Of a stretch of 19,811 bases of DNA, positions 6,878-13,511 are shown one piece after another. The DNA is from Mucilaginibacter sp. Lineage in GTDB: Bacteria > Bacteroidota > Bacteroidia > Sphingobacteriales > Sphingobacteriaceae. Made by a program: the position numbers and the translations under genes. The stretch spans positions 1-19,811 of the forward strand of contig JAFAKI010000028.1 in NCBI GenBank assembly GCA_019235595.1. Reading direction: 5' to 3'. Under the pieces are notes generated by a model. That model was not told the DNA's origin. It was given only the letters and a program-made list of their open reading frames with translations, and made no database searches. Each line of letters opens with the position of its first letter. Within the stretch, counting starts at the first letter, position 1.

Positions 6878-7342
6878 CTATCTTGATATAAAAAACAGCT
6901 GTATCTTTGGAACAGCCGGCGGTTCAGGCGGGAAATTTATCAACCATGAATACGCTACACGGGCGAGATTACCGTTTTGCATTCCGGCAATCCATTTCGG
7001 AGAACTCCTCACTACCCTGATCGCCTCGGCATCCAATTCCCGGGAAAGACCTTTACCTATTTTGATGTCAGACAGACTGCCATCTCTTTCGACGATAAAA
7101 TTGACTACAACGGTACCTTTTATACCTTTTATTTTAGCGCTTTCAGGATAAACAAGATTAGCCGCCAGAAATCTTTTGAGGGCATTTACGCCATCAGGAA
7201 AATGTGGCTGATGCTCTACCCAGGAAAATACTTTTTTATCAAAAGCATTACTTTTTATTTTGCCACCGACGGTATCTATTTTTTCTGCTTTTGAAACTGT
7301 AACGCCAAAACAAAAAAGGCAAATAAGAACTAGTTTATTCAT
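6878..7342 (-). CDS. Secreted TonB C-terminal domain protein
   Basis: The product has 154 residues. A signal peptide (MNKLVLICLF then CFGVTVSKA) spans about residues 1-19. Residues about 45-140 form a TonB C-terminal domain: HFPDGVNALKRFL, VYPESAKIKGIKG, FIVERDGSLSDIKI, LDAEAIRVV, SPKWIAGMQ. There is no proline-rich periplasmic linker or obvious inner-membrane anchor, so it is probably a stand-alone periplasmic form rather than an energy-transducing TonB with ExbBD. It is clearly paralogous to the next gene (5997-6857) and probably co-transcribed with it, with a 20-base gap. The C-terminal residues PPAVPKIQLFFISR extend beyond the usual domain end and overlap what look like former 5' codons of the second gene. 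Confidence 0.72.
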   Translation of the reverse strand: MNKLVLICLFCFGVTVSKAEKIDTVGGKIKSNAFDKKVFSWVEHQPHFPDGVNALKRFLAANLVYPESAKIKGIKGTVVVNFIVERDGSLSDIKIGKGLSRELDAEAIRVVRSSPKWIAGMQNGNLARVAYSWLINFPPEPPAVPKIQLFFISR

Positions 7343-7358
7343 TGTAACAGGGTTTCCT

Positions 7359-7366
7359 CAAATTTA
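7359..7366 (-). promoter_or_regulatory. Putative -7 element of the TonB-C gene pair
   Basis: Read on the minus strand, 7366-7359 is TAAATTTG, an exact match to TAnnTTTG. A TTTG lies at 7384-7381, 14 bases upstream, closer than usual. The start codon is at 7342, so the leader would be short. Confidence 0.38.
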
Positions 7367-7373
7367 TAAATAT

Positions 7374-7642
7374 CCACTGACAAATCACCGTCACCGCCTT
7401 CTTCAATGACTATCCCGATATTTGAGAACACGATTACATGATTTAAAAGATTTGGCATGATCCTGTGAATCCCAAAAATCCAAAAATCGTATTCAAACCA
7501 CTGACAAATCATCGTCACCACCCAAACAAAACATTATCCCGATATTTGAAATATGCCAATCAGCATAATAATCACTGACACGATTAGGTGATTTAAAAGA
7601 TTTAGCAAGATCTTATAAATCCAACAAATCCCAAAATCGTAT
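7374..7642. repeat. Two tandem copies of a roughly 120-145 bp hairpin-forming repeat
   Basis: The gene-free stretch 7343-7719 holds this repeat and little else. Copy 1 (7374-7493) and copy 2 (7498-7642) both start with CCACTGACAAATCA, share TATCCCGATATTTGA and GATTTAAAAGATTT, and end in AAATCGTAT. Within each, the ACGATT / AATCGT ends and the GATTTAAAAGATTT / AGATCTTATAAATC parts are nearly complementary, so each copy could form a hairpin of about 60 bases. It resembles chromosome-wide palindromic repeats of Sphingobacteriaceae (general recollection, not searched). Confidence 0.7.
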
Positions 7643-7719
7643 CCTTTCGGACTTTCGGACTTCCCGACTTCCGGACAAAAAAACTCACTATTCACCATTC
7701 ACTATTCACCACTCACCAA
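7643..7719 (+). repeat. Short iterated words before the protease gene
   Basis: Two word families lie in series: TTCGGACTTTCGGAC with variants (about 7646-7676), then ACTATTCACC with variants up to the ATG at 7720. Neither has a complementary arm nearby. No TAnnTTTG box is evident, so the promoter of the head block was not located. Confidence 0.6.
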
Positions 7720-8913
7720 ATGAGTTACAAAATCTACCTATACGACACTGAAACCGACTGCATCGGCTCGGGTACCTTATCATCAAGTTACATTCAGGCC
7801 GAACTGCAGGCTGCAGCCGGACAGGATGTTGAAGTTCACATCAGTTCGGTTGGCGGCAGTGCTTTTGACGCCATCGCCATTTATGATCTGCTCAAAAAAT
7901 ATCCCGGAAAAGTAACTACCTATATTGATGCGCTGGCCGCCTCCGCAGCTTCTATAGTAGCGATGGGCGGCCAGGTGGTGGCGATGAGCAAGTATGCCCT
8001 GCTAATGATCCACAAACCGATGGTAGGCTCAGGCGGGAATGCCGATGAGTTATTGAAAGATGTGCAGATGCTGAATGTGGTTCAATCGCGCCTGGCTCAG
8101 ATATACATGGACAAAACCGGGTTGGACGGAGTTACCATAAACAGTTTAATCAACTCCGTCACCTGGATGACCGCTGACCAGGCGCTTGATTTGGGCTTTA
8201 TCGATCAGATAGAAGATTATAATCAGCCCATCGCCAATAGCGCGCTCATTAAAAAATACACCAGCACGGCGCCTGCCATTTACCAGCGTTGCATCAACAA
8301 AATCTTAAACACAAATACAAACATGAACATGGAAAACAAGGAACTTATCGACCGCACCTCCTCGGTTTTAGATAAGATTATGAACTTCTTCAAGAAGGCG
8401 GTCAACAAACAAACCATTACCGACAAAGGCACCCTGCACCACGCAGGCGAACTGGATGAAGGCACCGAAGTGTACCAGGACGAAGACATGAGCACACCGG
8501 CAACCGCCGACACTTACACTACTTCATCGGGCCAAAAAGTTGCTGTAAAAGGTGGCATTGTACAATCCGTAACATCAACCGACGATCCAGATGCTGACGA
8601 CGATGACGATACCAGCGTTTCGGATGAAATGCTGATCAGTCCCAGAAAAAGAACCGACGTTAAAAACCGTATCCGCTCCATCAAAGCTAAACTGCACGCA
8701 CAAAACGCATTATTAGCCGAAGCAAAAGCAGCACTGGAAGCCGCAAACAACAGTCTGAATAAAACCCGCGATGAAATAAAAAACGAAATCCGGTCGGACT
8801 TCACCCCCGAAAGCTCCCGCCGCAGCAACAAAGCCAAAACAGAGCCTGCACCGTTCTTTGCCCCGCAAACTACTTTAGCTAAAAATGCGGTTAAGAAAGC
8901 AGTCTCGAAATAG
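7720..8913 (+). CDS. Prohead protease, ClpP-type, with C-terminal scaffold-like region
   Basis: The first 175 or so residues are a ClpP/S49-like serine protease domain: SVGGSAFDAIAIYDLL, then DALAASAASIVAMGG with the likely nucleophile Ser75, and MIHKP with His98. The position of the third catalytic residue before TWMTADQALDLGF reads Val rather than Asp, a position that appears variable in phage versions. Such proteases mature the prohead by cutting scaffold and capsid. Residues about 200-397 are charged, low in complexity in places (DDPDADDDDD) and coiled coil at 305-355, as in scaffolding proteins. This fits a fused protease/scaffold. ATGs at 8323 and 8329 may give a separate scaffold product. 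The capsid gene follows after a long inverted repeat. Confidence 0.85.
   Translation: MSYKIYLYDTETDCIGSGTLSSSYIQAELQAAAGQDVEVHISSVGGSAFDAIAIYDLLKKYPGKVTTYIDALAASAASIVAMGGQVVAMSKYALLMIHKPMVGSGGNADELLKDVQMLNVVQSRLAQIYMDKTGLDGVTINSLINSVTWMTADQALDLGFIDQIEDYNQPIANSALIKKYTSTAPAIYQRCINKILNTNTNMNMENKELIDRTSSVLDKIMNFFKKAVNKQTITDKGTLHHAGELDEGTEVYQDEDMSTPATADTYTTSSGQKVAVKGGIVQSVTSTDDPDADDDDDTSVSDEMLISPRKRTDVKNRIRSIKAKLHAQNALLAEAKAALEAANNSLNKTRDEIKNEIRSDFTPESSRRSNKAKTEPAPFFAPQTTLAKNAVKKAVSK
8323..8913 (+). CDS. Possible nested scaffold protein (internal in-frame start)
   Basis: In-frame ATGs at 8323 and 8329 sit exactly at the boundary between the protease domain and the scaffold-like tail. They are preceded by an A-rich unstructured stretch (AACACAAATACAAAC), very like the leaders before the ATGs at 9043 and 10392. 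Initiation here would make a 196- or 194-residue protein starting MNMENKELIDRT, with the acidic and coiled-coil parts only. The arrangement parallels lambda C/Nu3, in which scaffold is made from a start inside the protease gene. This is inference from context, with no direct evidence. Confidence 0.4.
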   Translation: MNMENKELIDRTSSVLDKIMNFFKKAVNKQTITDKGTLHHAGELDEGTEVYQDEDMSTPATADTYTTSSGQKVAVKGGIVQSVTSTDDPDADDDDDTSVSDEMLISPRKRTDVKNRIRSIKAKLHAQNALLAEAKAALEAANNSLNKTRDEIKNEIRSDFTPESSRRSNKAKTEPAPFFAPQTTLAKNAVKKAVSK

Positions 8914-9030
8914 TTGATTGAGTTAAGTGGTTGATTGAGTTGATTGAGTTTTCTAATCTTTTGCTATCATCAACTTAGTCAACCTACTCAACTCAATCCA
9001 ACCTAATCAACTCGATCTAACTTAATCAAC
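8914..9030. repeat. Iterated-word inverted repeat between protease and capsid genes (word TTGATTGAGTT)
   Basis: The left arm (8914-8950) starts right after the TAG stop and repeats TTGATTGAGTT with variants. The right arm (8971-9030) repeats AACTCAATC/AACTTAATCAAC. The loop is about 20 bases. The right arm ends 12 bases before the capsid ATG, leaving the A-rich leader single-stranded. Confidence 0.85.
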
Positions 9031-9042
9031 TAAAACAAAAAC

Positions 9043-10251
9043 ATGCCCCAATTTACATTTACAAACAATACCTACGCCGGCGAAGCGCTGGCCGGGTTTA
9101 TGGCCAGCACATTACTGGAAGCCGATTCGGTGAAACGTGGTTTGCTAACGGTTATTAATGACGTTAAAGCCCGCAAAGTGATCCTTGATGTGGACGACGA
9201 CGTGGTTCTGCAAGATCCGTCAGGAATATTCGCCGATCAGGGTACATCTATCACCCAAAATGAAAGCTACCTGGACCCGGTAATATACGAGTTCATGAAA
9301 CAGGAACAATGGGATAAACTCGTACAATCATGGGAAGCCCAAAGCCTGAAACCGGGTGCTTTTATGGACTACGAAGGCGTTGTGGACCTGTCCGACTTTA
9401 TGGTTCAACGCTACTTAACCAAAATACAGATTGCCAACGAACGGTTGTACTGGCTGGGTAAAGGTGCCACAAAAGAAGCCGCCTTCACCGCTCCGTTCGC
9501 TGGTTTATTGCCAACTATTGCTTCAGCTTCAGGAGTTTATAAAGTTGGCCTGAGCAAGCCGGCAACTTCTATGGCAGCAACCGCCATTGACGCCACCGGT
9601 GTGGTAACTGTTTCTGATACCTCAACCCTTTCTGATGGCGATGTGGTAACTATCACCAATGTTACCGGCTCCAGCAAAGACACCACCAATGGTGCACCTG
9701 GGATTGCGGTACAAGGCCAATCCTACTATATCCAGATAGTGAATGCTACCAGCTTTAAATTAGTTCGCAACTACAACGAAGTAAACAGTCGCAAAGCAGC
9801 TATTTTCTCAGGAACATCGACTGCGGCAACCGTTAGCTATATCAACGTGAGCAACGTGTTACAGGTATTGGGCAGCGTATACGCCCAACTAGACCCGGCT
9901 GATCGTATCCAGGATGATTTTAACCTGCAGATTCCATTGCACGTGGCTTATGCTTATGCGCAGGCCCAGGCAAATAAAGCGTTGAATGTGATCAATGCCT
10001 TTACTGATCCAAAAAAGATGGACTACCTCGGTACACCTTTGCAGATCATGAACCACTGGCAGGCAAACACTATTCTTGGTGCACGCTCGTCCAACCTGTT
10101 TTTAGGGGTCGATCTTTTAGGAGATGCGTCAGAGCTATCAACCGTTTACATGAAGCCCTACACCAACGACAACGTAGTGCGCATGAAAGCCCGCATGAAA
10201 GCCGCCGTGAACTACAAATTTGCTAACGAGATATTTTACTTGTCGGCGTAA
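9043..10251 (+). CDS. Phage major capsid protein, HK97-type (probable)
   Basis: The 402-residue product follows the protease/scaffold gene, the standard position for major capsid protein. Features that fit include an N-terminal region with acidic and helical parts, a stretch with IYEFMKQEQWDKLVQSWEAQ, a C-terminal P-domain-like part (IPLHVAYAYAQAQANKALNVI) and the end VRMKARMKAAVNYKF. Residues about 180-262 look like an inserted beta-rich domain (TSTLSDGDVVTITNV, YYIQIVNATSFKLVRN), a type often added to capsid or tail proteins for surface display. No N-terminal scaffold domain is present, consistent with scaffold in the preceding gene. The fold assignment is by context and overall pattern, not by a clear signature motif. 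Inverted repeats lie on both sides. Confidence 0.75.
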   Translation: MPQFTFTNNTYAGEALAGFMASTLLEADSVKRGLLTVINDVKARKVILDVDDDVVLQDPSGIFADQGTSITQNESYLDPVIYEFMKQEQWDKLVQSWEAQSLKPGAFMDYEGVVDLSDFMVQRYLTKIQIANERLYWLGKGATKEAAFTAPFAGLLPTIASASGVYKVGLSKPATSMAATAIDATGVVTVSDTSTLSDGDVVTITNVTGSSKDTTNGAPGIAVQGQSYYIQIVNATSFKLVRNYNEVNSRKAAIFSGTSTAATVSYINVSNVLQVLGSVYAQLDPADRIQDDFNLQIPLHVAYAYAQAQANKALNVINAFTDPKKMDYLGTPLQIMNHWQANTILGARSSNLFLGVDLLGDASELSTVYMKPYTNDNVVRMKARMKAAVNYKFANEIFYLSA

Positions 10252-10256
10252 TAGCA

Positions 10257-10385
10257 GTTGATTGAGTTGATTAAGTTAAGTGGTTGAATGAGTTAAATAA
10301 TGGGGAAATGGATCCAACTCAATCAACTTAGTCCAACTCAATCAACTTAATCTAACTCAATCCAACCAATCCAACTTAATCAACT
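10257..10385. repeat. Iterated-word inverted repeat between capsid and tube genes
   Basis: The left arm (10257-10296) carries GTTGATTGAGTTGATTAAGT with variants; the right arm (10314-10385) carries six or more copies of the complementary CAACTCAATC / CAACTTAATC. The loop holds TGGGGAAATGG. The right arm stops 6 bases before the ATG at 10392. It shares the word family of 8914-9030 and 12577-12669. Confidence 0.85.
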
Positions 10386-10391
10386 AACAAC

Positions 10392-10976
10392 ATGTCCATT
10401 TACAATAAAATAAACGCTGGGTTCAGCCTGGGTACAGGCGACCCTATTACTTCAGGTATCGAAGATGTGATTTACATCTTTAATCAGGGCGATATCACCC
10501 TAACCTATGATACCACCAACCCGCTTATCGTAACCAGTCTTACCGCAACTACCGGCGCCAAAATCTACAAGTTCGAAGGCACCAACAACAGCTTTAACAC
10601 GATGTCAAAACTGGCCAAAACACAGGTAGGTCCGCGCTATACTGAGGAGATCGACTTTAACATTGCCGGCTTATCAACCGCTGTCAAAACGCAGTTGATG
10701 TCGATGGGCTATGGTCGCGTGCAGGCCATTGCCGTTAACAACTACAAATCAACCGATTCAGCCATCGAACTATTTGGCGCTGTAAATGGTTTGATTCTGA
10801 CCGACGCAGAACGCAATGCAGCCGACGAAACTTTAGAAGGCGGCTACAAACTCAAATTAACCAACCCCGATAAAATGAGGGAGCCCTACCCTCCGCGTGC
10901 CGTGTCTATCCCACCTACCAGCGGTCCGGCAACCTACGCCAGCACCCTTGCGGCTATTGAAGCATTGGCTGCGTAG
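10392..10976 (+). CDS. Putative phage tail tube protein
   Basis: The 194-residue product lacks a signal peptide and is beta-rich: YIFNQGDITLTYDTTNPLIV, GAKIYKFEGTNN, TEEIDFNIAG, followed by an AIELFGAVNGLILT segment and GGYKLKLTNPDKMREPYPP. Length, lack of helical segments and position after the major capsid gene fit a siphophage tail tube or a head-tail joining protein. The tape-measure gene elsewhere in the window implies a long tail, so a tube protein is expected. I see no diagnostic motif, so a decoration or completion protein is also possible. The stop TAG is joined directly to the start of the next iterated-word repeat. There is no coupling to the neighbour; a 106-base gap separates it from the next gene. 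Confidence 0.5.
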   Translation: MSIYNKINAGFSLGTGDPITSGIEDVIYIFNQGDITLTYDTTNPLIVTSLTATTGAKIYKFEGTNNSFNTMSKLAKTQVGPRYTEEIDFNIAGLSTAVKTQLMSMGYGRVQAIAVNNYKSTDSAIELFGAVNGLILTDAERNAADETLEGGYKLKLTNPDKMREPYPPRAVSIPPTSGPATYASTLAAIEALAA

Positions 10977-11075
10977 TCATTGGTCACTGGTCATTAGTCA
11001 TTAGTTACAAAATGGCTAATGACCTCACGCTATTCAAGCCGACAACCAGTGACTAATGACGAATGACAAATGACT
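10977..11075. repeat. Iterated-word inverted repeat after the tube gene (word GTCATTAGT)
   Basis: The left arm (10977-11006) repeats TCATTGGTCACTGGTCATTA with variants. The right arm (11044-11075) carries the complement: CAGTGACTAATGACGAATGA and more. The word is unrelated to the TTGATTGAGTT family used at the other head-gene junctions, but the architecture is the same. The right arm ends 7 bases before the ATG at 11083. Confidence 0.83.
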
Positions 11076-11082
11076 GTTAACC

Positions 11083-11328
11083 ATGACAAAAAAGAAATAC
11101 ATCCTAAAACCCGGCAAACATCAGTTTGCGCCCAAATCGCCGCCGATACATGATAATGACAGCCTAAGCGACGACGAAGCAGAATGGTACCTGCAAAAGT
11201 ATCCGCACATTAAATCACTGTTTGTCGCTAATCCGGGATCGGTGGAATCTCCAATAGAATCAGTGGAATCATTAACACAAATCGGTGTAATCGAAAACAA
11301 CAATGAAAACCTACCTACCACAAATTGA
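11083..11328 (+). CDS. Small phage protein of unknown function (81 aa)
   Basis: The product is a small, acidic protein with a conserved-looking core: KYILKPGKHQFAPKSPPIHDND, then LSDDEAEWYLQKYPHIKSLF. The order of a KPGKHQF beta segment, a DDEAEWYLQKYP helix and a disordered Ser/Glu-rich tail (GSVESPIESVESL) resembles short proteins often placed before portal genes in Bacteroidota prophages. This is recollection, not a search result. The last 26 bases overlap the portal gene (ATG at 11303), implying translational coupling. A role in head completion or as a portal cofactor is possible but not shown. Confidence 0.6.
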   Translation: MTKKKYILKPGKHQFAPKSPPIHDNDSLSDDEAEWYLQKYPHIKSLFVANPGSVESPIESVESLTQIGVIENNNENLPTTN

Positions 11329-12586
11329 ACGCCGCATATTAGTACGCCCTAACCAAACTTTCGGTATACTAAACTATGACCTCGACAACGCCTATCCGCA
11401 GCGCATGTTGGAGCTGGTGGCATCGTCGCCAACGGCAAAAGATTGCTGGAACAAGCGGGCCAAGTTCATCGGCGGTAATGGTTTTGAGCAGGCTGATTTG
11501 GGCAAACAGGTGATCAATCCAAAAGGGTTAACACTGGCCAAATTGCTAAAGGCGATTGCTTCTGACAAAGCGCTTTTTACGGGCTTCGGCATTCATATCA
11601 ACTACAATGCGTCTTACAAAATAGCCTCGGTAAATTATGTAAAGTTTGAAGATATCCGTATGGGCGATACCGATTCGCCTGATACAGCCAATAAATTTGC
11701 TTTATACTCCGACTGGGGCCGCAAAACCTGGAAAAATATCATGCGCAGCAAGATCACTTTCCTGGATAAATACGATCCTGACCCCGATGTGATCAAACAA
11801 CAGGTAATTGTCGCAGGCGGCTGGGATAAATACAAAGGGCAGCTTTTTTATTTCAACCCTGAAGTGGATGATTATCCACTGATTGAAGCCGACAGTGTTT
11901 GGGAAGATTTTGAGACCGAAGCCGGCATCAAGATATTCAACAACCGCGAGGTGACCACCGGCTTCCTACCATCAACCATGTTATTTATGCAGTCGCGCAG
12001 GGAGGAAGCAGATAATAGCAGCCCCGATAGTGATGAGCAGCATTATTACAATGTACCGTCGCAATTGGAGCGCGATCTCGGAACTTTCCAGGGAGCAAAA
12101 AGCGCGCAGAGGATTATCGTGATTGAATATGAGGACGAAAACTCCAAACCCCAATTTCAACCCTATTCTATCCAAAACAATGATAAACTGTTTGAGTCGA
12201 CTGAAAAATCTGTCGAAGCACGCATCATCAAAGGCTTCTCGATACCAAAAGAGTTGATCAACTCCGAAAAATCATCAGGACTAAGCAATGGCAGCGAGAA
12301 GAAAGAAGCCATCCGCGAGTTTAACGATAACACCGCGCCGGACAGGCAGGAATTATCAGAAACTTTCGCCGAAATATTCGGGAACTTCAGTACTGATATC
12401 AATCCATCTGGCAACTGGAGCATTGTGCCCGTACCAACAGATGTGTCCGATGATATCACAGGTATCAAAGCCGGAGCAAGCATCAACCAGCTATTGCTCT
12501 CTGCCATTCCCGCCGAAAACAAAATAGCCACCCTGGTTTATGCCTACGGCTTTAAGCAGGAAGAAGCGGTAAGAATGGTTGATTAA
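11303..12586 (+). CDS. Phage portal protein
   Basis: The 427-residue product has the order of elements expected for a portal, the dodecameric ring at one head vertex through which DNA is pumped. It has an N-terminal clip-like part (RRILVRPNQTFG, AYPQRMLELVASSPTAKDCWN), a middle with FIGGNGF and a KFEDIRMG segment, and a C-terminal stem with IIKGFSIPKELI followed by a Ser/Gly-rich loop (SEKSSGLSNGSEKKEAIREFN). The IIKGFSIP...KEAIREF section matches the conserved portal stem region. ATG 11303 overlaps the preceding small gene by 26 bases. The portal is downstream of capsid here, the reverse of the usual order. Its last codons and stop (GGTTGATTAAG) are formed from the word of the following repeat. 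Confidence 0.85.
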   Translation: MKTYLPQIERRILVRPNQTFGILNYDLDNAYPQRMLELVASSPTAKDCWNKRAKFIGGNGFEQADLGKQVINPKGLTLAKLLKAIASDKALFTGFGIHINYNASYKIASVNYVKFEDIRMGDTDSPDTANKFALYSDWGRKTWKNIMRSKITFLDKYDPDPDVIKQQVIVAGGWDKYKGQLFYFNPEVDDYPLIEADSVWEDFETEAGIKIFNNREVTTGFLPSTMLFMQSRREEADNSSPDSDEQHYYNVPSQLERDLGTFQGAKSAQRIIVIEYEDENSKPQFQPYSIQNNDKLFESTEKSVEARIIKGFSIPKELINSEKSSGLSNGSEKKEAIREFNDNTAPDRQELSETFAEIFGNFSTDINPSGNWSIVPVPTDVSDDITGIKAGASINQLLLSAIPAENKIATLVYAYGFKQEEAVRMVD

Positions 12587-12669
12587 GTTAGATTGGGTTA
12601 AGTGGTTGATTAAGTTTTAACATCCACAACCTAATCCAACTCAATCAACTTAATCCAACTCAATCAACT
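12577..12669. repeat. Iterated-word inverted repeat overlapping the portal stop codon
   Basis: The left arm (12577-12616) begins with GGTTGATTAAGTT inside the portal gene and supplies its last two codons and TAA. It is followed by two or three variants of the same word. The right arm (12626-12669) holds CCTAATCCAACTCAATCAAC and similar. It ends 5 bases before the ATG at 12675. Confidence 0.85.
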
Positions 12670-12674
12670 AAAAA

Positions 12675-13301
12675 ATGAACACCCCCTACCTCATCAACCA
12701 GATCACCTTTCAAAACTACGAGGATCTTTCGGTTAATATCAAGTCCGAACGGCTAAAGGTATTCGTTAAAAAAGCGCAGGAACTTGACCTGAAACCATTC
12801 CTGGGTCATGCCCTGTATTACGACTTTATTCAATACTTTAACGCTGATGGCACTTTGCAGGATGGCACTCCGCAGCCCTATAAAGACCTGCTAAACGGCA
12901 CAGAATACCTGGACCGTTACGGCCACATCGTCCTGTATGAAGGTCTGCTGCCCACGTTGGTTTACTTTACGTTTGCGCGCTTTGTTGAGGCCGATGCAGT
13001 ACATTACACAGCAACCGGCCCTGTGATTAAACACCATGATAATGCCGATCCGCTTTCTCCGCAGGATGTAGCCAAACTGGTGCAACAGCATCGCAGCGTA
13101 GCCAACGCCCATGCTAACGAAGTCGAGAAATTCCTGCGCGACCATAAGGCCGATTTCCCGCTCTGGCAATTCAACCCGAAAAACAGGAGCAGCCGCCAGG
13201 CAGGGCCGCGTATACGCAGCGTAGATAAAACCAGCTTCAATTATCCCGGTGATGATTGTGCGGGGAATTATTTACCACTGGATTCAACTATTAGCAACTA
13301 A
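12675..13301 (+). CDS. Head-tail connector-like protein (DUF6712-like)
   Basis: The 208-residue product begins with TPYLINQITFQNYEDLSVNI and an all-helical core: RLKVFVKKAQELDLKPFLG, ALYYDFIQYF, YGHIVLYEGLLPTLVYFTFARFVE, HRSVANAHANEVEKFLRDHKADFP. This layout matches the Bacteroidota DUF6712/gp6-like connector family, which docks beneath the portal to seal the head and join the tail. Position directly after portal supports this. There is no signal peptide. The C-terminal tail (SVDKTSFNYPGDDCAGNYLP) looks disordered. A REP-like sequence follows the stop within a 210-base gap. Confidence 0.72.
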   Translation: MNTPYLINQITFQNYEDLSVNIKSERLKVFVKKAQELDLKPFLGHALYYDFIQYFNADGTLQDGTPQPYKDLLNGTEYLDRYGHIVLYEGLLPTLVYFTFARFVEADAVHYTATGPVIKHHDNADPLSPQDVAKLVQQHRSVANAHANEVEKFLRDHKADFPLWQFNPKNRSSRQAGPRIRSVDKTSFNYPGDDCAGNYLPLDSTISN

Positions 13302-13455
13302 ATGTGGGTGCACTGAACTTAGTCGAAGTGCGATGCGCAGAGGCCTTTGCCCACATAGTCATCGACAAGCTCAGACTGACAACGCTCTTTTATTTAGTAG
13401 TTCGCCCTAAAAACCAAAAGGGGTGTCACACTGAGCTCAGTCGAAGTGCGTTGCG
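13302..13455. repeat. REP-like palindromic repeats (two copies)
   Basis: Copy 1 (13311-13337) and copy 2 (13429-13455) are nearly the same: CACTGA[AC/GC]T[T/C]AGTCGAAGTGCG[A/T]TGCG. Copy 1 is framed by ATGTGGG (13302-13308) and CCCACAT (13350-13356), so it may fold into a hairpin. A divergent inverted relative lies around 13361-13388. This kind of CTGAGC..AGTCGAAG element is widespread in bacterial chromosomes. An ORF running across it is not a gene. Confidence 0.75.
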
Positions 13456-13511
13456 ATGGGCTATAACGCCAATGCATGCGCCCAAACATCAATTGAAACA
13501 ACAATCATCTT

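Noticed and set aside
7339..7521. Minus-strand frame of 60 codons upstream of the TonB-C genes
   Set aside because: It lies in the tandem hairpin repeat and overlaps the promoter; there is no coding character.
7343..7719. tRNA or rRNA gene in the gene-free gap
   Set aside because: The hairpins do not form a cloverleaf and there is no CCA-type end; repeated DNA explains the stretch.
8914..9030. CRISPR array
   Set aside because: Words of 7-11 bases repeat in tandem with variants and complementary arms; there are no uniform repeats with unique spacers and no cas genes.
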